Below are positions 13,405 to 26,048 of a DNA stretch of 64,000 bases, piece after piece (position 1 is the stretch's first letter; every line of letters begins with the position of its first letter). Position numbers and translations under genes: made by a program. The DNA is from Gavia stellata (taxonomy: Eukaryota > Chordata > Aves > Gaviiformes > Gaviidae), in NCBI RefSeq assembly GCF_030936135.1, contig NC_082618.1, forward strand, positions 6,731,034 to 6,795,033, given 5' to 3'. The notes beneath the pieces are model-generated. The model did not search any database. It worked only from the letters and a program-made list of their open reading frames with translations, and was not told the origin of the DNA.

Positions 13405-16400
13405 CCTCAGTCACATTCCTCATTTAAGCTAAGTAATTACCTTTTCTTGGCTCTGTTTCTCCTTTGAGGCTGGGGGAGCGTAACCCTTTGGTCAACATTG
13501 TTATGATGGAGTACATCATACATTTGTTTGTATTCCTTCCCTCCATTTCCAAAATATCTATTCCAGTGTTTGACTGCCATCATTTGAAGGAGGAGTAGGG
13601 ACTTTGAAAAAGCTATTTAATACTTATCTTTGATACCACCAGTATTTCAGGACAAGTCTTTTATCACAATACTTTACTTTTTTTCTAATGATTCATTGTG
13701 TTCAGTAATTTTTTGCTGATGTTTTCGTAAATAGTTCTCTCACCAGTGATATCACAAGTTTTGTACTGTAGTTCTTCGCTCTGTGGGGCTGCCTCTTCTT
13801 CATTTTTCTTGAGCTATTCCTTTGCCCTCCAAGGAAGTGGCTCGATAGCCCAATTATACTTTATTACGTGACACTTTGGCTTCTCATGTCCTGATTTGTG
13901 TGGTGCTTTAGAGAAATGTCATGAATTTAAAACAAGAGGAAATCCCTTTCTTTTAATTCTCTTTGATCTAAACATCAATATTCTTGTTGATGGGAACACT
14001 TTCTGATCTGGTCCAATGCTGCTCGCAAAATAGCTTTCAGTTCAGCACAGCATGAGTGGATATAAATCAGCATCCTGCCAAAGCATTATCGGGGTTTAGT
14101 GCGCGGTCGTATACCCAATCCTATCATTACATTGGGCAAAACCCCATATACTGTTTCCAGCTGGGAAGAAATCTGTGTCTTCCCCTATGGAATATCCTCA
14201 TAAAATGGGAGGATGAAACCAAGTGAGTGTAACTGATCCTCCACTAAAGCTCACAGGGATTTGTTTAATGGTAAGATCTTCCTACAGAGATTTGGGGCCA
14301 TTCTGTGGCAAACTTTATGGCAGGGATAAAAGTTTTTACAGCTGTTTGTTAACATAATATCCTCCTCATTTCCATGAGATGCTTCAGAACATCCACAGAA
14401 CTATTTTTATTAAATCATGTTTGGGGTTTGTTTGTTTCCCGAGGGACAGCTTGAGCGCAGGCTGCTGCCGAACAGCCAGCCATCCCCCAGCACAAGCACA
14501 AGGCTGCACTGACCCCGTGATTCGGGAGATTTCCTCTGCCTTTGATATAGACTGCAGATTTTCAGGGTGAAAAGGCTATTTGTACAAGATAATCAATCCG
14601 TTTCAGTAGGTATCAGCTAAATCCCTCTCAAGGGGAAAAGAATAGAGCCCTAGCGAGAAATTCGCTTTTACTCGCTGGCAGGAATTGTATGCACGCTCCA
14701 AGGGAAAAAAAATTGTGAAGCAATATTGAATGCAGCTCTAAACAAAAAAGAGCTGCCCTGAAGTCATCCCTATTCCCCTTTTGTTATCTTCTTGGTTTTG
14801 CTAAATGAAAGCCACACTAGAAGTCCCACAAGAAGTTACACGAAGGCAAGCGGGCAGCATCGCTCCACGCAGGGGATATCCATGCTGGATAAAACAAGGA
14901 TCAACCCGGGCGCTTATTTTAGCCATGCTTTTCAATGGTTATCACTTATTCGCAGGGATACTATGTGCTTTATCTGACAGCGAGTTCCTGCTATAACCAG
15001 CTTTGGTGCTCAAACACTGCAAGATAAGAGGAATTCAGGTTTTTTAGGTGGGAAGAGCTTGTTACTGAGGCATCGCCCTGGCCCCAACCTCACTACACCT
15101 CGCTCGCCGGGGCTGCTTCCAAAAAATGATGCAGCAGTACATATGGGAGAGAAGTCGCTGCCAACGTATGAACACCAATTTATTCTTTTTTAATAACAAA
15201 TATACTATTTCATTGGTTTCTTTCCCAGCATTGCCAAAAAATTACCAGTAGAGAGAACCACGTCACATTAACAGCTGTCTTTCTGCCCACATACAGGTTA
15301 AATGAGACCTTGTAAAGGGATAAGTATAGATCTTGTTAAATTGCTGTGGAGGTGTGCGTTTGAGGTTCCAGCTAATCCATCAAACCACGAACTGCCACTA
15401 ATAGAAGTGCCACCGCAGCAGTGAAATGGGTCTCCCAAGGCACAGGCGAGTTCAGTGAGAGTCCAGATGTGCTGAGCACCAGGACATTATTGACGTACCC
15501 ACTGGAGCTTGGCACGGATCAGTTAATAATAGTTTTTGCACTGTATGAGCTGTCTTGCCATAAGAAAAAAAACCACGCTCTTATATTAAACAAAGAAAAA
15601 CATCAGTAGTTTTGTAACTTTTTTTGAAAGCACTCTGGTTCTCCTGCTACCGAGGCGTGCTCGAGGACTGATCCCCCACCTAAGCAAATTATTTCTACCA
15701 GAGCTTCCAGACCTGTTTCCTCCTAGAAATTCTGAGCTATTTTCTTATGTTAAATAAGCATAAGACTAACCTAACACCGTTAAAGTGAGGGCCCAATGCT
15801 TTGGATGAATGACACTTAGATTCACCCTGGCAATTTTCATTTAAAACACATGCCTGTGGAAGAGCAGCTCAGGATCTTACCGAAGGCGAAGGGGATTTGC
15901 ATCAATTCATTGACGTAACTGTTCTCTGGCTGGTTTTAGGTTGGGTAGCTATTTGCCTACAGCTGCACCTGCATGAAAAACAAAGACCAAGTTAGTAATT
16001 GCCCTGGCTTAGACTGAGCAGCCTGGGCTACTGGAGTGAGCAAAACAGCTTTATGCCTTTGCCCCCTTGCGAAGCCAGGCTTAGTGCCGATGGCAGGGGA
16101 AGGGGATGAGGGAGCAAGCCCAAGCTCTGCCCCTTCCTCCAGCCCCTGCGTACGGTCCAGCTCACAGCGTGGAATAAATCCAATAACCAGTAGCATTATC
16201 TGTCACGCCCCTCTCCACTTTGCCGTGCAAGTTTGGTGACGCAGTTTTAAGGTGACGTAGAGGAGCGTAGCAGATGCATCCCAGCTTCACCGCGTCTTGC
16301 GGCTGAGAGGAGCCCAGATGGGAAAGTGCTAATTGCACCATGGCACCAAAATTAAAAAAAAAATTAAAATTACAGAAGTTGTCTGGCCAGCCTTTTGCTA

Positions 16401-19400
16401 AGCAGCCTGTGTGAATAATCTTTCCCAGGGCAAACCAGCAACTGAAACGTGCTGATAATAATAAACAGTAGCAGCAGCTCTCATTAGCCTTTCCTCCCAC
16501 CCCAACCCAACCGTTGGCTGATGTGTGTAATAAGTCACAGGCACACACTTAATGATCCAAGATTTGTTTACAAAAAAAGGTTTCCAGTCAGATTTGTGTG
16601 CCTTTGAATGGGCCTAAATCACCAGTTCAGAGCCTGCCGTGGGTGATCATAGACTGGGGCTTCTGTTTATCGGTAAAGCCCCAGCCCGCTTTTAGCCCAT
16701 AGTAAAAACACAGCGAAGGGCAGCTCAGCATCAGGCTGGTTTGGTTTCTTCTCTTCAGACCACAACTCTCTTGCTAGGGTGCCTGAAGCAAGTGCAGAGA
16801 CTTGGAGCACCCAGCTGTGCTTACGGTTCCCGCTGGATTGCCTGTGCCCATGTAGGGATGGTGTGTTTGAACCCAAAAATCCCACTCGGCTGCGTAGGAC
16901 CCTGCAGGGGCAGAGCTCTGTGCCAGGGCTTCACTTTCTATCAGCTAAAGCTGTTCCTGCAAAGCCAGAGGAATGACCCTCTTGGATTTCATCCGAGCTG
17001 GAAAAGCAAAACCACATATTAAATAAATAACACACCCATAAAAGCCCAGCGTGCTGCCGCTCTCCGGTTTCTCTGCTCCTGGTGCCATACGCAGAAGGAA
17101 ATGGCTTTCCCTCTGCCTCCAGCTGTTTTGGTTTTGCTCCTGTAGATCTTGCCCCTCCTGCAATCACCCACCTCCTCAGCGTCCTACCTGACCATGCTGG
17201 ATACATCCCTTTTCTCCTGATTTCTATTCTTGAGACTCCATTGTGGATTTTTTTCTTCCCCCCACCAATGGACAACACATTTCTCATGATCTGGCACAGC
17301 CTTGTAGGTAGGGCTACCTGTCAAATTAAGAAACGGGTGATATTTCTGTAAGATATCCCAGATGTTTGTCATTCTCCCCATCTCCCATGGCTTCCCATCG
17401 AGGTCCACTGGGTTTGCTGTGCAGCGATGAGCTCCCCCAGCCCAGGGCCTGACTGACCCTGCCCCAGCCTGTGGCACAAGGGTGGTCACAGCCGATAGCA
17501 CTTTCTGAGCTGCCCCAGCTCACTCGCCTGATGCTGTATCCCAACGCTTTCTTTATGCCCGGGCTGCAGTCAGGATGATGGATCAAAATCACCCTCGGGT
17601 CTCCCGGGTACTTAGAATTAGAAGGTTAATAAGAAGTAAGTCAATCACTCTTCTTAATGGTGGTAAAGAAATTGCCCAAGTGCTGAACAAACCCACATTT
17701 TTAAGGACGAGAAATTAATTCACACAGCTGCCATTTGGACTTGTGCCATTTGAGCATTTTTTTGGGAAGACTCGCTCTCTTCCTAGATCCTGCAATGTCC
17801 TTCCTGGTCTCTCCCCTCCCGCCTGGCTCGAGCCTGCTCCGGCCCGCAGCAATGCCCCCCCGGCAGCAGCGACCGCAGCCAGGACAAGCTCCTTCCTTCA
17901 AACATAAAATCCCTGAATAACATAAGCACAGCAGCTGAGCGGTTTCTGGGGCATGAAGGCGGGGGGGAATTGATTTCCTTAAGGAGACCTTAACATTGCA
18001 TAGCCTAGTTTAGGTGAAATTCAGTCATTTTGCTGGCAGCACGACAGGCAGGTGCCTTTCTGTTAGAGCAGGAGGGTTGCACTGGGCCACGGAGGGAACC
18101 ACAAATGAAAAAAAAACAAATTTAGTTCTTTCCTATGCTCCCTGAAAACAAACAGTTCATGTGAAACGACTGCGATCTGAGAGCCAGGTGATGATCAAGG
18201 CCTTTTGCACAGTTGTTGCATCCAGCTCCGATTTCGGCACCGGCTCGAGCCGAGGAGGCTGTGTGAAATTACCTCCCTTTCTGCCACGGTGCAATATCAG
18301 GAAGCCACAGCTTAAGTGCAAATTGAAACTGGGGAGAGAGCTTGTTTTCCTAGTGTTTAGCCAAGCCTCTAGATGGAAGTTGACTTTAATCCCAGTGCTT
18401 ATCTGCATCCATTTCTTCCTGGTAATAAGATCTTCAAAGGAGGAGTAAGAACAAAGTACTGCTAAACAGACCGTGGAGCATAATCCAGCATCACCAAGGG
18501 AACTCTAAAAGAGATCTTTCACCCCTCCCAGCCTCCCCATCACAATCTGGTCGGGATTTGTGTGATGTTTCTGGTCTAAAAACAGCACCCAGGAGTTTGC
18601 CTGCTCTCACCCCGGCTCGGCTGGGTCATAGCCAGGTCTCCATAGCCAACCTGCGGCCATGGGCACCCAGTACATGGCTGTTGTGCCATTCAAGAGAGCA
18701 GAAGAGTAGCTCTGGATTTGGAGAATCTCTTGTTAACCTTTGGAGTAAAGCTCTCATTTTACCCCTTGTTTGAAATAACAGTCAGCTCTCATGGGCAGCT
18801 TGGAAAAAACATGTCCAGAAGAGACAGCAGAGCCACGTCTTGGCCCCGAGTCCTCCACAGCATTACATTATCTGGCCAACAGCATAACCCCAAGTGCAAA
18901 TGCAGTTGCTTTCTCAACCGGTACACATGCATGTATCTGATGGCAGGCAGGACGTCAGGGCAGCCCTGCCACAGCTTCTTCTGTATTTGCTGCTAAAACC
19001 AACGTAAGTCCTGGTAAGAGAGCTGCCTGGCTGACTGCATCAGCTGCACTGCCCCACCAAACCAGGTGGCCTCCTGCGGTGATTTGCAAATCACTGCCTG
19101 TTGACTCAAATGCAGGCAGCTAATATTCCACAAGGTTGTGAAAGACAAGTAAGGCATTGCAAATAGCTCCGTACCCTTGGCAGAGTAGACATCCATGGCA
19201 GATCATCACCCACACATTCACAATACCTTGTACAACCCCTCATGCTCCCAAATCTCCTTGCCCTCCTGATGACTACAGATACTCAGTCAAACTAGAGCAC
19301 GTAGCTCATGCCCATGCACACATGCATCGCCAGTGCCATCCTTCATGGGGGGACACACCTCACAGCACGTCCCCTTCTGCTGCTGGGCTGATCCAGGCTT

Positions 19401-19542
19401 TCTGCTCTCCCTGTCCCTTTCCTAACACCTCGAGACAGGCTGGCTTGGAGCAAACTCTTTAACTGTAGGTTGTAGCACTTTCAGCCTTCCTGTGATTGTG
19501 ATTATTTAGGAAAGTTATTCTGGTGATGGTGATTTTGGAAAG

Positions 19543-19566
19543 TACACACACACATACACACACACC
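19543..19566. repeat. (CA)n microsatellite, interrupted
   Basis: Dinucleotide CA run with one TA interruption, ending in a C run. Confidence 0.85.
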
Positions 19567-20596
19567 CCCCATGCATTTTTTTGGGGTTTATTTCCATAGG
19601 AACTGCAGAAATTTCACTCTTCCTTGACTTGCAGGTCTCCATTATATCAAGTGGCTGGTGGCAGACTCCTCAGACCCCAGTGGTGAATGCAAGTATTGAT
19701 CAGTTAACAGTAACATGCTTTGGTACTTAGAAATAACCTTCATTTCCTTCCACTCTGCCTCTTTTCTAAGTTATTCCCCCAAAGTCTAGGGCGGGGAGCT
19801 CACAACACCTTGCAAAGTTTTCTGTCTATGGGCATTATTTACGAATTAAAGCTCAGCACAATTTACAACTCTAGCTGTGTTACTTCTGTAACTCCTCAGG
19901 GGAAAAGCTCAACACTTACCAGCTGCCTGCACCCACCCCCAGATCACAAACAGCTCACGGCTTGGGGCGCACATTGTAGGACTAGCTGTAAAACATCTTA
20001 CCGTGCCATGCAAGACAAATTTCAAACAAGGTGCATTGGCACCAGAGCAGATGCACTTGAGCATCTGCGCAGCGGAGGTGGTGGGCTTGCTCGGCGGTAA
20101 GCATTGCTTGGCGGCTAAGAAAAGCAGTGTTAGTGCTGGTTTGCATTTTCAGCTAGAAAAACCAACAGGTGCTGGGCAGAACCATTCCCCGTCTCAGGCT
20201 GTAATGAAAGGCAAAAGCATTTGCTAACACGTGTGCCACAACAGCAGATGAGACATGCAAGTTCACCAAGTTGACATATGCAATTAACATGCATGAGGCT
20301 CCTTCCACCTCCTAATTCACTCAGAATAATTCATTAGCAAAAAGTCCTCAGCAGCGCTAGTCTGCCAACAGGTCCTCATTGGAGATGTGTTCTTTGATTC
20401 GCTTTAGAAGATAAATTGACCTGTGAAACTCCAGTCTAGCTCGTGCTAATGAGTCTCTGTAGGGCCATCGTAAGAATTAATTTATCTAAGTATTTCTCCG
20501 TAGTGCTCATCTCCTCGGCAGCTACACTGAAGAAATGTAATAGGTGTAACACACTGGAAATACTACATCAAATCACCCAACCCTGGAGGTGTCTAT

Positions 20597-20668
20597 CCTA
20601 CATTTGCTGTCTTGGGCTAAAGTCATTCTGGCTTGGGGTCTCAGTTTCCCACCTGTACAGCCGAGAGG
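20597..20668 (+). mobile_element. Possible ancient MIR-family SINE fragment
   Basis: The plus strand carries, in order, TTTGCTGT, CTTGGGC, AAGTCA, then 'tctcagtttccc' and CCTGTA. This is the order and approximate spacing of the MIR core and 3' half, which runs from a TTGCTGTGTGACCTTGGGCAAG-like block to CTCAGTTTCC and CATCTGTAAA. MIRs are old amniote-wide SINEs, and decayed copies occur at low number in birds. The match is by eye from memory of the consensus, and boundaries are approximate. Confidence 0.5.
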
Positions 20669-21115
20669 ACAAACATGTGTCCTCCTGCTCAAAAAGCTTC
20701 ATAATCAGCAGCGTGAGAAGTGCTTCATCAGCACCAGCAATTCCTGTCCATCTAATCAAGGGCTTCCTCACCCTTTTTTGCACCTTTAAAAGCAGTGGGA
20801 TAGCCTCTTTATTCCAGGGTTTTGCAGTGGGCGTAGAAAAGAACTCTGCACTCTTTCTGAATTACGGTTTTTTAATATGGTCTCCTTGTTTCTGGCCATC
20901 TTCTATCAATAAACAGCCTTGAAATGTTTGTCTGCCTCCCAATTGCACAGACACACTCCTGGCCTCCACAGAAGAGATAGTTAGCCCCAGTTGAACATTC
21001 TACCTAAATAACTCATGTTCTTGCCCTCTCCGAAGCAGCCAGGGAGCCCAAAGCGATGCCACCAAGGAGAGACATCATCCCACATTAATGTCCCTCTCCT
21101 TTTCTTCCCCCGCAG

Positions 21116-21701
21116 CTTGAAAGCTGTCCTGATGGGGAAGCCTCAGGACAACACAGTGGACTTGTCGGGCATCCCGCTGACGCTGAAAGACTTGGACCGC
21201 GTCACGTCCTACCTCCAGCACAGTTCGGAGCACATTGACACGGTGGAGCTGTGCTTCACGGAGCTGACGGATGACATGCTGCTGCAGCTACTGCCGGCAC
21301 TCTGCGTGCTGCCCCACCTCACCACCCTCTCCCTCAACGGCAACTGGCTCACCAAAGCCATCCTACGGGACCTCACCGAAACCCTGAAAGACCCCAAGAA
21401 GTTCCCCAGCGTCACCTGGATCGACCTTGGCAACAACGTGGACATCTTCTCCTTGCCACAACCCTTCTTGGTCAGTCTAAAGAGACGATGCCCAAAGCAA
21501 GGCAATTTGCCAACCATTCTGGAGTTTGGCGAGGGTCAGGTAAGCGATTTGGAGAGCCAAGATGGCCTGGCCGAGAGCCAGGAGGACCTGCGAGCTGGAC
21601 CAGGCAAGACTGACAACATAGGCTTGCAGCAGATGGACAGAACAGTCGAGGCTGGGGAGCTCCCCAACTCGGAGCAAGGTGCTGCGGCACCGCAAACATG
21701 A
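21116..21701 (+). CDS. LRRC75A: LRRC75A, terminal coding exon (leucine-rich repeat-containing protein 75A, C-terminal 194 residues)
   Basis: The exon opens after a strong acceptor with one base completing a split codon (cysteine in mammals), then runs 194 codons to TGA. It is recognised from the motif LKAVL near its start, DNTVDLSGIPLT, DRVTSYLQ, the block TDDMLLQLLPALCVLPHLTT, the repeat core LSLNGNWLT, then VTWIDLGNNVDIFSLPQPFL and PKQGNLPTILEFGEG. These follow the mammalian LRRC75A (FAM211A) C-terminus closely, including a final QT. LxxLxLxxN-type leucine-rich repeats cover roughly exon residues 45 to 115, while the last 50 residues are acidic, low in complexity and poorly conserved. Human LRRC75A is about 344 residues, so some 150 N-terminal residues are encoded by exons outside the window. 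LRRs usually mediate protein binding, and the cellular role of this protein is not established. The paralogue LRRC75B is less likely because the flanking host gene is SNHG29. Confidence 0.95.
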
Positions 21702-23392
21702 TGTCCGGCTCCGTGGCTCTTGGGTGGGTGCATTGAGCAAGGATGACTTAAGACCAAGACCTCAGCATTGGAGGTCCTGGCAAAGGGTCGATTCACACGG
21801 TGGGATGCTTCGGGGGTCTGGACTGTTGCCTTCCTCCCGTATGATGAATGTCAACTTTTTTCTTTTCAAAGAAGACATAAAGGTGATAGCGTTGAATACT
21901 TGTATTTTATAAAAGCTGGCCAGGTATTTTTAAACATTAGTGACGTGCTATGCTTTTTAACCTCTCAAAAATGCATCTCCAAGGCGGTGTAATACGAGGC
22001 CCTTAGAAGAGCACAAAAGGGGAGAAGAAAGGTGCCCAGACTTTGCAGGGAAGGGCTCCCTTTCCTTAGCACTGGATCTAGCCAGACCCCAGCTGCCCTC
22101 CCACGCGTGACGGACAGACAGCAGTCACCCCAAAGAGGACTGCCGCCGAGATAAACCTTAAATCCTTTCCAATCCTGACTTCAGGAGTTGCTGATGAATG
22201 GCGTATCTGCTGAGATACAACAAAAGTCTGATCACACACCAACCTCTTAATTTTTTCTCTTAATATTTTGAGCCAGCCCAAAGGGAGAGCTTTGTTTTCC
22301 TGGTGCGGAGTTAAATCCCAGCCCACAGCGTGCCTGGATGCCACTCTCGTCCTCCAGCCTTACCGAAATCAGGTTGGCACTTGTGCCTGCCCAGTATTAT
22401 TTCAGATGTAGAATCCAGTTTCCCACCAGCTGGGCTGCTGGAATAACTCCAGAGCTCTTAATGTGGTACCTGGAGCTTGCACCAGCAATGCTGAGAGTAT
22501 TTGATCCATTTTGGGGAGCGATCCGCAAAATCTGGAGCCGGGGCTCAGCACAGGTTCATTGCTGTTGCTGACAAAAGACACAACAATAGTGAAGGTTTAT
22601 AAAAGAAAAAAATAATCCTGAGGTTCATCCCTGTATCACTGCCACTGAGGGCTGGGCTGGAGATGCAAAGCCTCAGAAAGGCTGTTGGGTCACTTGGCTG
22701 TGTCCATCGCCCCCCAGACCAGAAGTGCTTTGTTTCTAAAATGGTGTTTTGATTTTGTCTAAGAGACGGGGGGTTGATTTTATTTTATTTTTGATGGAAA
22801 ATGGATCATCCCAGAGCAGCAGCGCTGGAATGGGCACTTTGGCTTTTGAACCAGAATTTCGTTTGATCCTAAACCTGGGGGAGGGCAGGAAAGTGTGAAA
22901 AACTTCCTCTCCCTTACATTCAAAGGACCAAACATGACTCTCTTTGCTAAGAGGGAGCCCTTTTCTGTCTGTTCAAAGCCCATCCCTGACCAGCTTTACA
23001 GCATCGTTTTCCTGGCTCGCAGCAGTGACCCTCTGGCTTTGCTTCTTCTGGGTGCAAACACAGTCAGACTTTTTGGTCGTCTCTTTGGCTCCGTTCATTT
23101 AACACCACTGCACCGGGGAAGCTTTTTCCAGAAGGGCTTCATGCTGTCGGTTGTTGTTTCTCCTCCGTACGCAAGTAGGTAACTTAGAAGAAACTCTGCT
23201 ACTCTTTTTAATACATTTGGCAACGTTCAGTATGATTTGCATGTATTGAAGCCTTTTTCCTTTTTTTTAACGCTCTTTCCAACAGGCATGAAAAAACTTT
23301 GCAGTGAATAAACTGTTCTATTTGAAATAAAGGAGCTATCCATAATCAAAATAAATGACAATGTTTAATAAAGACCCAGTGTTGAATTTTTC
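21702..23392 (+). other. LRRC75A: LRRC75A 3' untranslated region (end inferred)
   Basis: About 1.7 kb from the LRRC75A stop to just past the first strong cluster of polyadenylation signals. No further coding frame was recognised. The end is inferred from the signals, not from transcript evidence. Confidence 0.6.
23307..23372 (+). terminator. Cluster of four AATAAA polyadenylation signals
   Basis: Four perfect AATAAA hexamers start at 23307, 23326, 23350 and 23367. They are the first such cluster downstream of the LRRC75A stop codon and the likely cleavage region for that transcript. Confidence 0.65.
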
Positions 23393-25990
23393 CTCCGTAC
23401 AGATGAAATGACAGCCGGCAGCCCGGAGCACCCCAGCAAAAAAACAGTGCTAAGGGCTGCAGGTCTGGGTTCTCCAGGGCGCTTAAAAAAAAGGGTCGCT
23501 GTAGCTGGCTGGAGAAATAAATAGCCCAGTTTATGGGCTGCAGGGTGGGCACAAGGTGGGCACAGAAGCATCATAAAATCATCCTTTACATTTTAAATGT
23601 CACCAGTGTGCAAAACTGCTGTGGAAGAAAGGAATACTGAGAATGGCATACTGCTCCAGAGGGTATTTCTCTCCAGCGATACAGTCTCAGTGCACTGAAG
23701 GAAATGCCTTTTTATTTGCAGCAAGGACTGTTTAGACGATGTTTGTTCCAGCACCCAAACCGTGGCAGGGGCTTGCACAGTGCATGGCAGCCAATGTGCT
23801 GGTGGGAGCAGGTTTGTCCTCACTCCCTGCAGCACTCGGGGACTACTTCCACCGTCACTACAACTTTAATAAGGTACCTTTAGCAGAGGTATAAATTAAT
23901 CAAGATGTGATACAGTAGCTTGGCCGGGTCTCAGCTGCATCCCTCACCATCAGCCCATCCTTGGGGGAGGCTGCACTTCTCCCCCTCCCCAGGAGTCACA
24001 TGCAGGGGTCTCCTTGCCTGGAGCAGGCTGCGGGATGGAGCCTATGGCACGTATATTTTGTTCGTATGGAAAGGCTGACAGGCAGCGTGTAAAGCCTGTG
24101 CATGCACCCAGGGCAGGCAATGAGACAGGGGCAGCAAATCATCACTACTTCATCCGCCATGGGCACACGTCACCCTGGCGTGCCAGTAATACATCCCCCA
24201 TGGAGATTTGTTAACTCAAAGTATGGGGATTTCATCAAGAACAAGATTTCTCCTTGAAAAAAAGATACACCAGCAATTTCTTCTAAAAGGTCAGGCACTG
24301 ATTTGCTCAGTACCTCAGTGCTCAACACCGGGCTCCCTTCCTTCCTGCGCATGGCTCAGGCCCCTCTGTCTGTTTAAATTATTTAAATCACGAGCTCCTT
24401 GCTGCAAGCTTTTTATTTTCTGCTAAGTATTTGCATAGGAGCCAGCCGTCCCGGCCCTCAGCATCCGTCTGGACCCCCAGTTTGGCCGTACAAATTCATA
24501 AACCAGAGGCACTTCTGCATTTAGAGCATTGCATCATTTATTGATGCTTTGCACGCTCAATTCCCTCACCAACACAAACCACCCAGGAGGTTGCTCCTGC
24601 CACATTTCCCCTCCAGCCAAGCTTCCACCTGCTGTGAAACACATTAATCAGCCAGGAGATATTTTGCATCTACCAGGCTCTTTCTGCAAGGGGCTGCTAG
24701 CAGCCCACCAGCTCAACTTTTGGCTGCAGAGGACTAAATACAAGGCTCTGTGCCCAATGCTGTCCCAGATTTGCTGCGAATCGGGAGCACCTCATCCCAG
24801 CCGTCCCTCCCTGCTGTGAAATACTGCGGTTGGGTCCCTCATGTGATCATCCAGGGCTGCGCTGCAAAGGACGAGCCTCCAGAGAAAGACCCCACATCCC
24901 TCAGCCCTTTGCCCCATGCAGACGTTGCACCCCTTGAGCATAGCTCTGCTCCACCAGTACAGACAGGCTGTGCCAGTATCTCTGTGAAAGTATCTCTGTG
25001 TGTCTTCTGAGAAAGCGAAATAACTAGAAAAGGCCTTTTATTGATATATTCGTGCATGCTGAAGCTTGCACCAAATTACTGACTTTCATAGGAAAAGAAA
25101 AAAAACCACAGGTCTAGTAGAGACAGTCATAAAAACAAGAGGGCTTTAGCTAATCAGTCTCTTCCTCACAGTGAGGATGAGGTCAATTAGCCATTTATTG
25201 CACTTCAGGATGACAATGATCCTGTGGGCTCGGTAAAGAGTGGTGGCTTTTTTTTAAGAAAGCAGCATGAGATCGCTTCCCTTCCCAGCCCATCAGCATC
25301 AAAACAAGCTTGGAGCTGACTCCATGTGTAATGAATGTTCCCTGTGCTACGGTGTTCTGGTCAGAAGCTTTAAATGGCCCTAGAAGGAGGATTCGAGTAC
25401 TGAAAATCACTGCTGTTAGAATATTAAAGTTGATTGAGGTCATTTGTTGTCAAAAGGGGGAGGAAAAGTCCACCATAAAATAAAAGAGTCCATAAAACAT
25501 CCAAGCCCGGCTTGGTTAGTTATCTCCAGTCAGCACCACGCAGCTCTGCCTGCGCATGAAAGAAACTAGTCTGGGGGAGAAGATTTATGCCTTCAGCAAC
25601 AAAAATGTAATTGGAAATCATTCTGCGCAGATTGAAGAGCCCACACCGAGGGGAATCAAAACAGTAGGCGAGGAACGAGAGAGGCACGAAAGGGCTGATG
25701 CCACGTGCTCCAGAGCGCTCGTTCCAGCTGGGTTATCTGGGAAAAGTTCGCACAAGCCCCGTTTGGTCTTTGAAGGTGATTATTCATTTAAAATGAGGGT
25801 TACACTCCTGGGGGGGTTGGGAGCCAACAAGAGGGCTGGTGATGGTCACCCCCAAGCAAGGGGCTGTGCTGGAAAGCCAGGAAGCCCCAGAAAGCACTGC
25901 TGAGGTCATAAAGAAGCTCAAAAACTCTTTGGCCAAAAGCATTGCTTGCTGCTCACCAGTCCTTCGGAGAGGAGCAGAAGACTGCAAACG

Positions 25991-26048
25991 CCCACCCAAA
26001 CCTGCCCAAACACCCACCCAAACCTACCCAAACACCCACCCAAACCTG
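25991..26048. repeat. 22-bp minisatellite, about 2.6 copies
   Basis: The unit 'cccacccaaacctgcccaaa' plus CA repeats 22 bases apart, at 25991, 26013 and 26035 (partial), with one G-to-A difference. The opposite strand is rich in GGGTGGG and TTTGGG runs. Confidence 0.85.

Larger units (their letters stand above)
1..21115 (+). other. LRRC75A: Presumed last intron of LRRC75A (left part outside window)
   Basis: This stretch ends in a strong splice acceptor: a pyrimidine tract followed by CGCAG directly before the LRRC75A terminal exon. I looked by eye for the preceding exons, which in mammals encode a conserved segment ending in a Cys-Leu-Lys junction, and did not find them. The interval is therefore most simply one long intron whose upstream exons lie left of the window. 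It holds CR1 remnants, a MIR-like fragment, homopolymer tracts and simple repeats, listed separately. Many open frames of 60 to 235 codons occur on both strands in the GC-richer parts, but none shows a recognisable protein. Assigning it to the intron is inference from the acceptor and gene family, not direct evidence of transcription. Confidence 0.7.

Noticed and set aside
20443-20922. 159-codon plus-strand open frame upstream of the LRRC75A exon
   Set aside because: Contains the MIR-like fragment and has no recognisable protein motif. It is separated from the LRRC75A exon by stops and is not joined by splice sites.
21015-21115. In-frame extension of the LRRC75A exon upstream to an ATG at 21015
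   Set aside because: The segment ends in a textbook pyrimidine tract and CAG acceptor, and homology begins exactly after it, so it is intron read-through.
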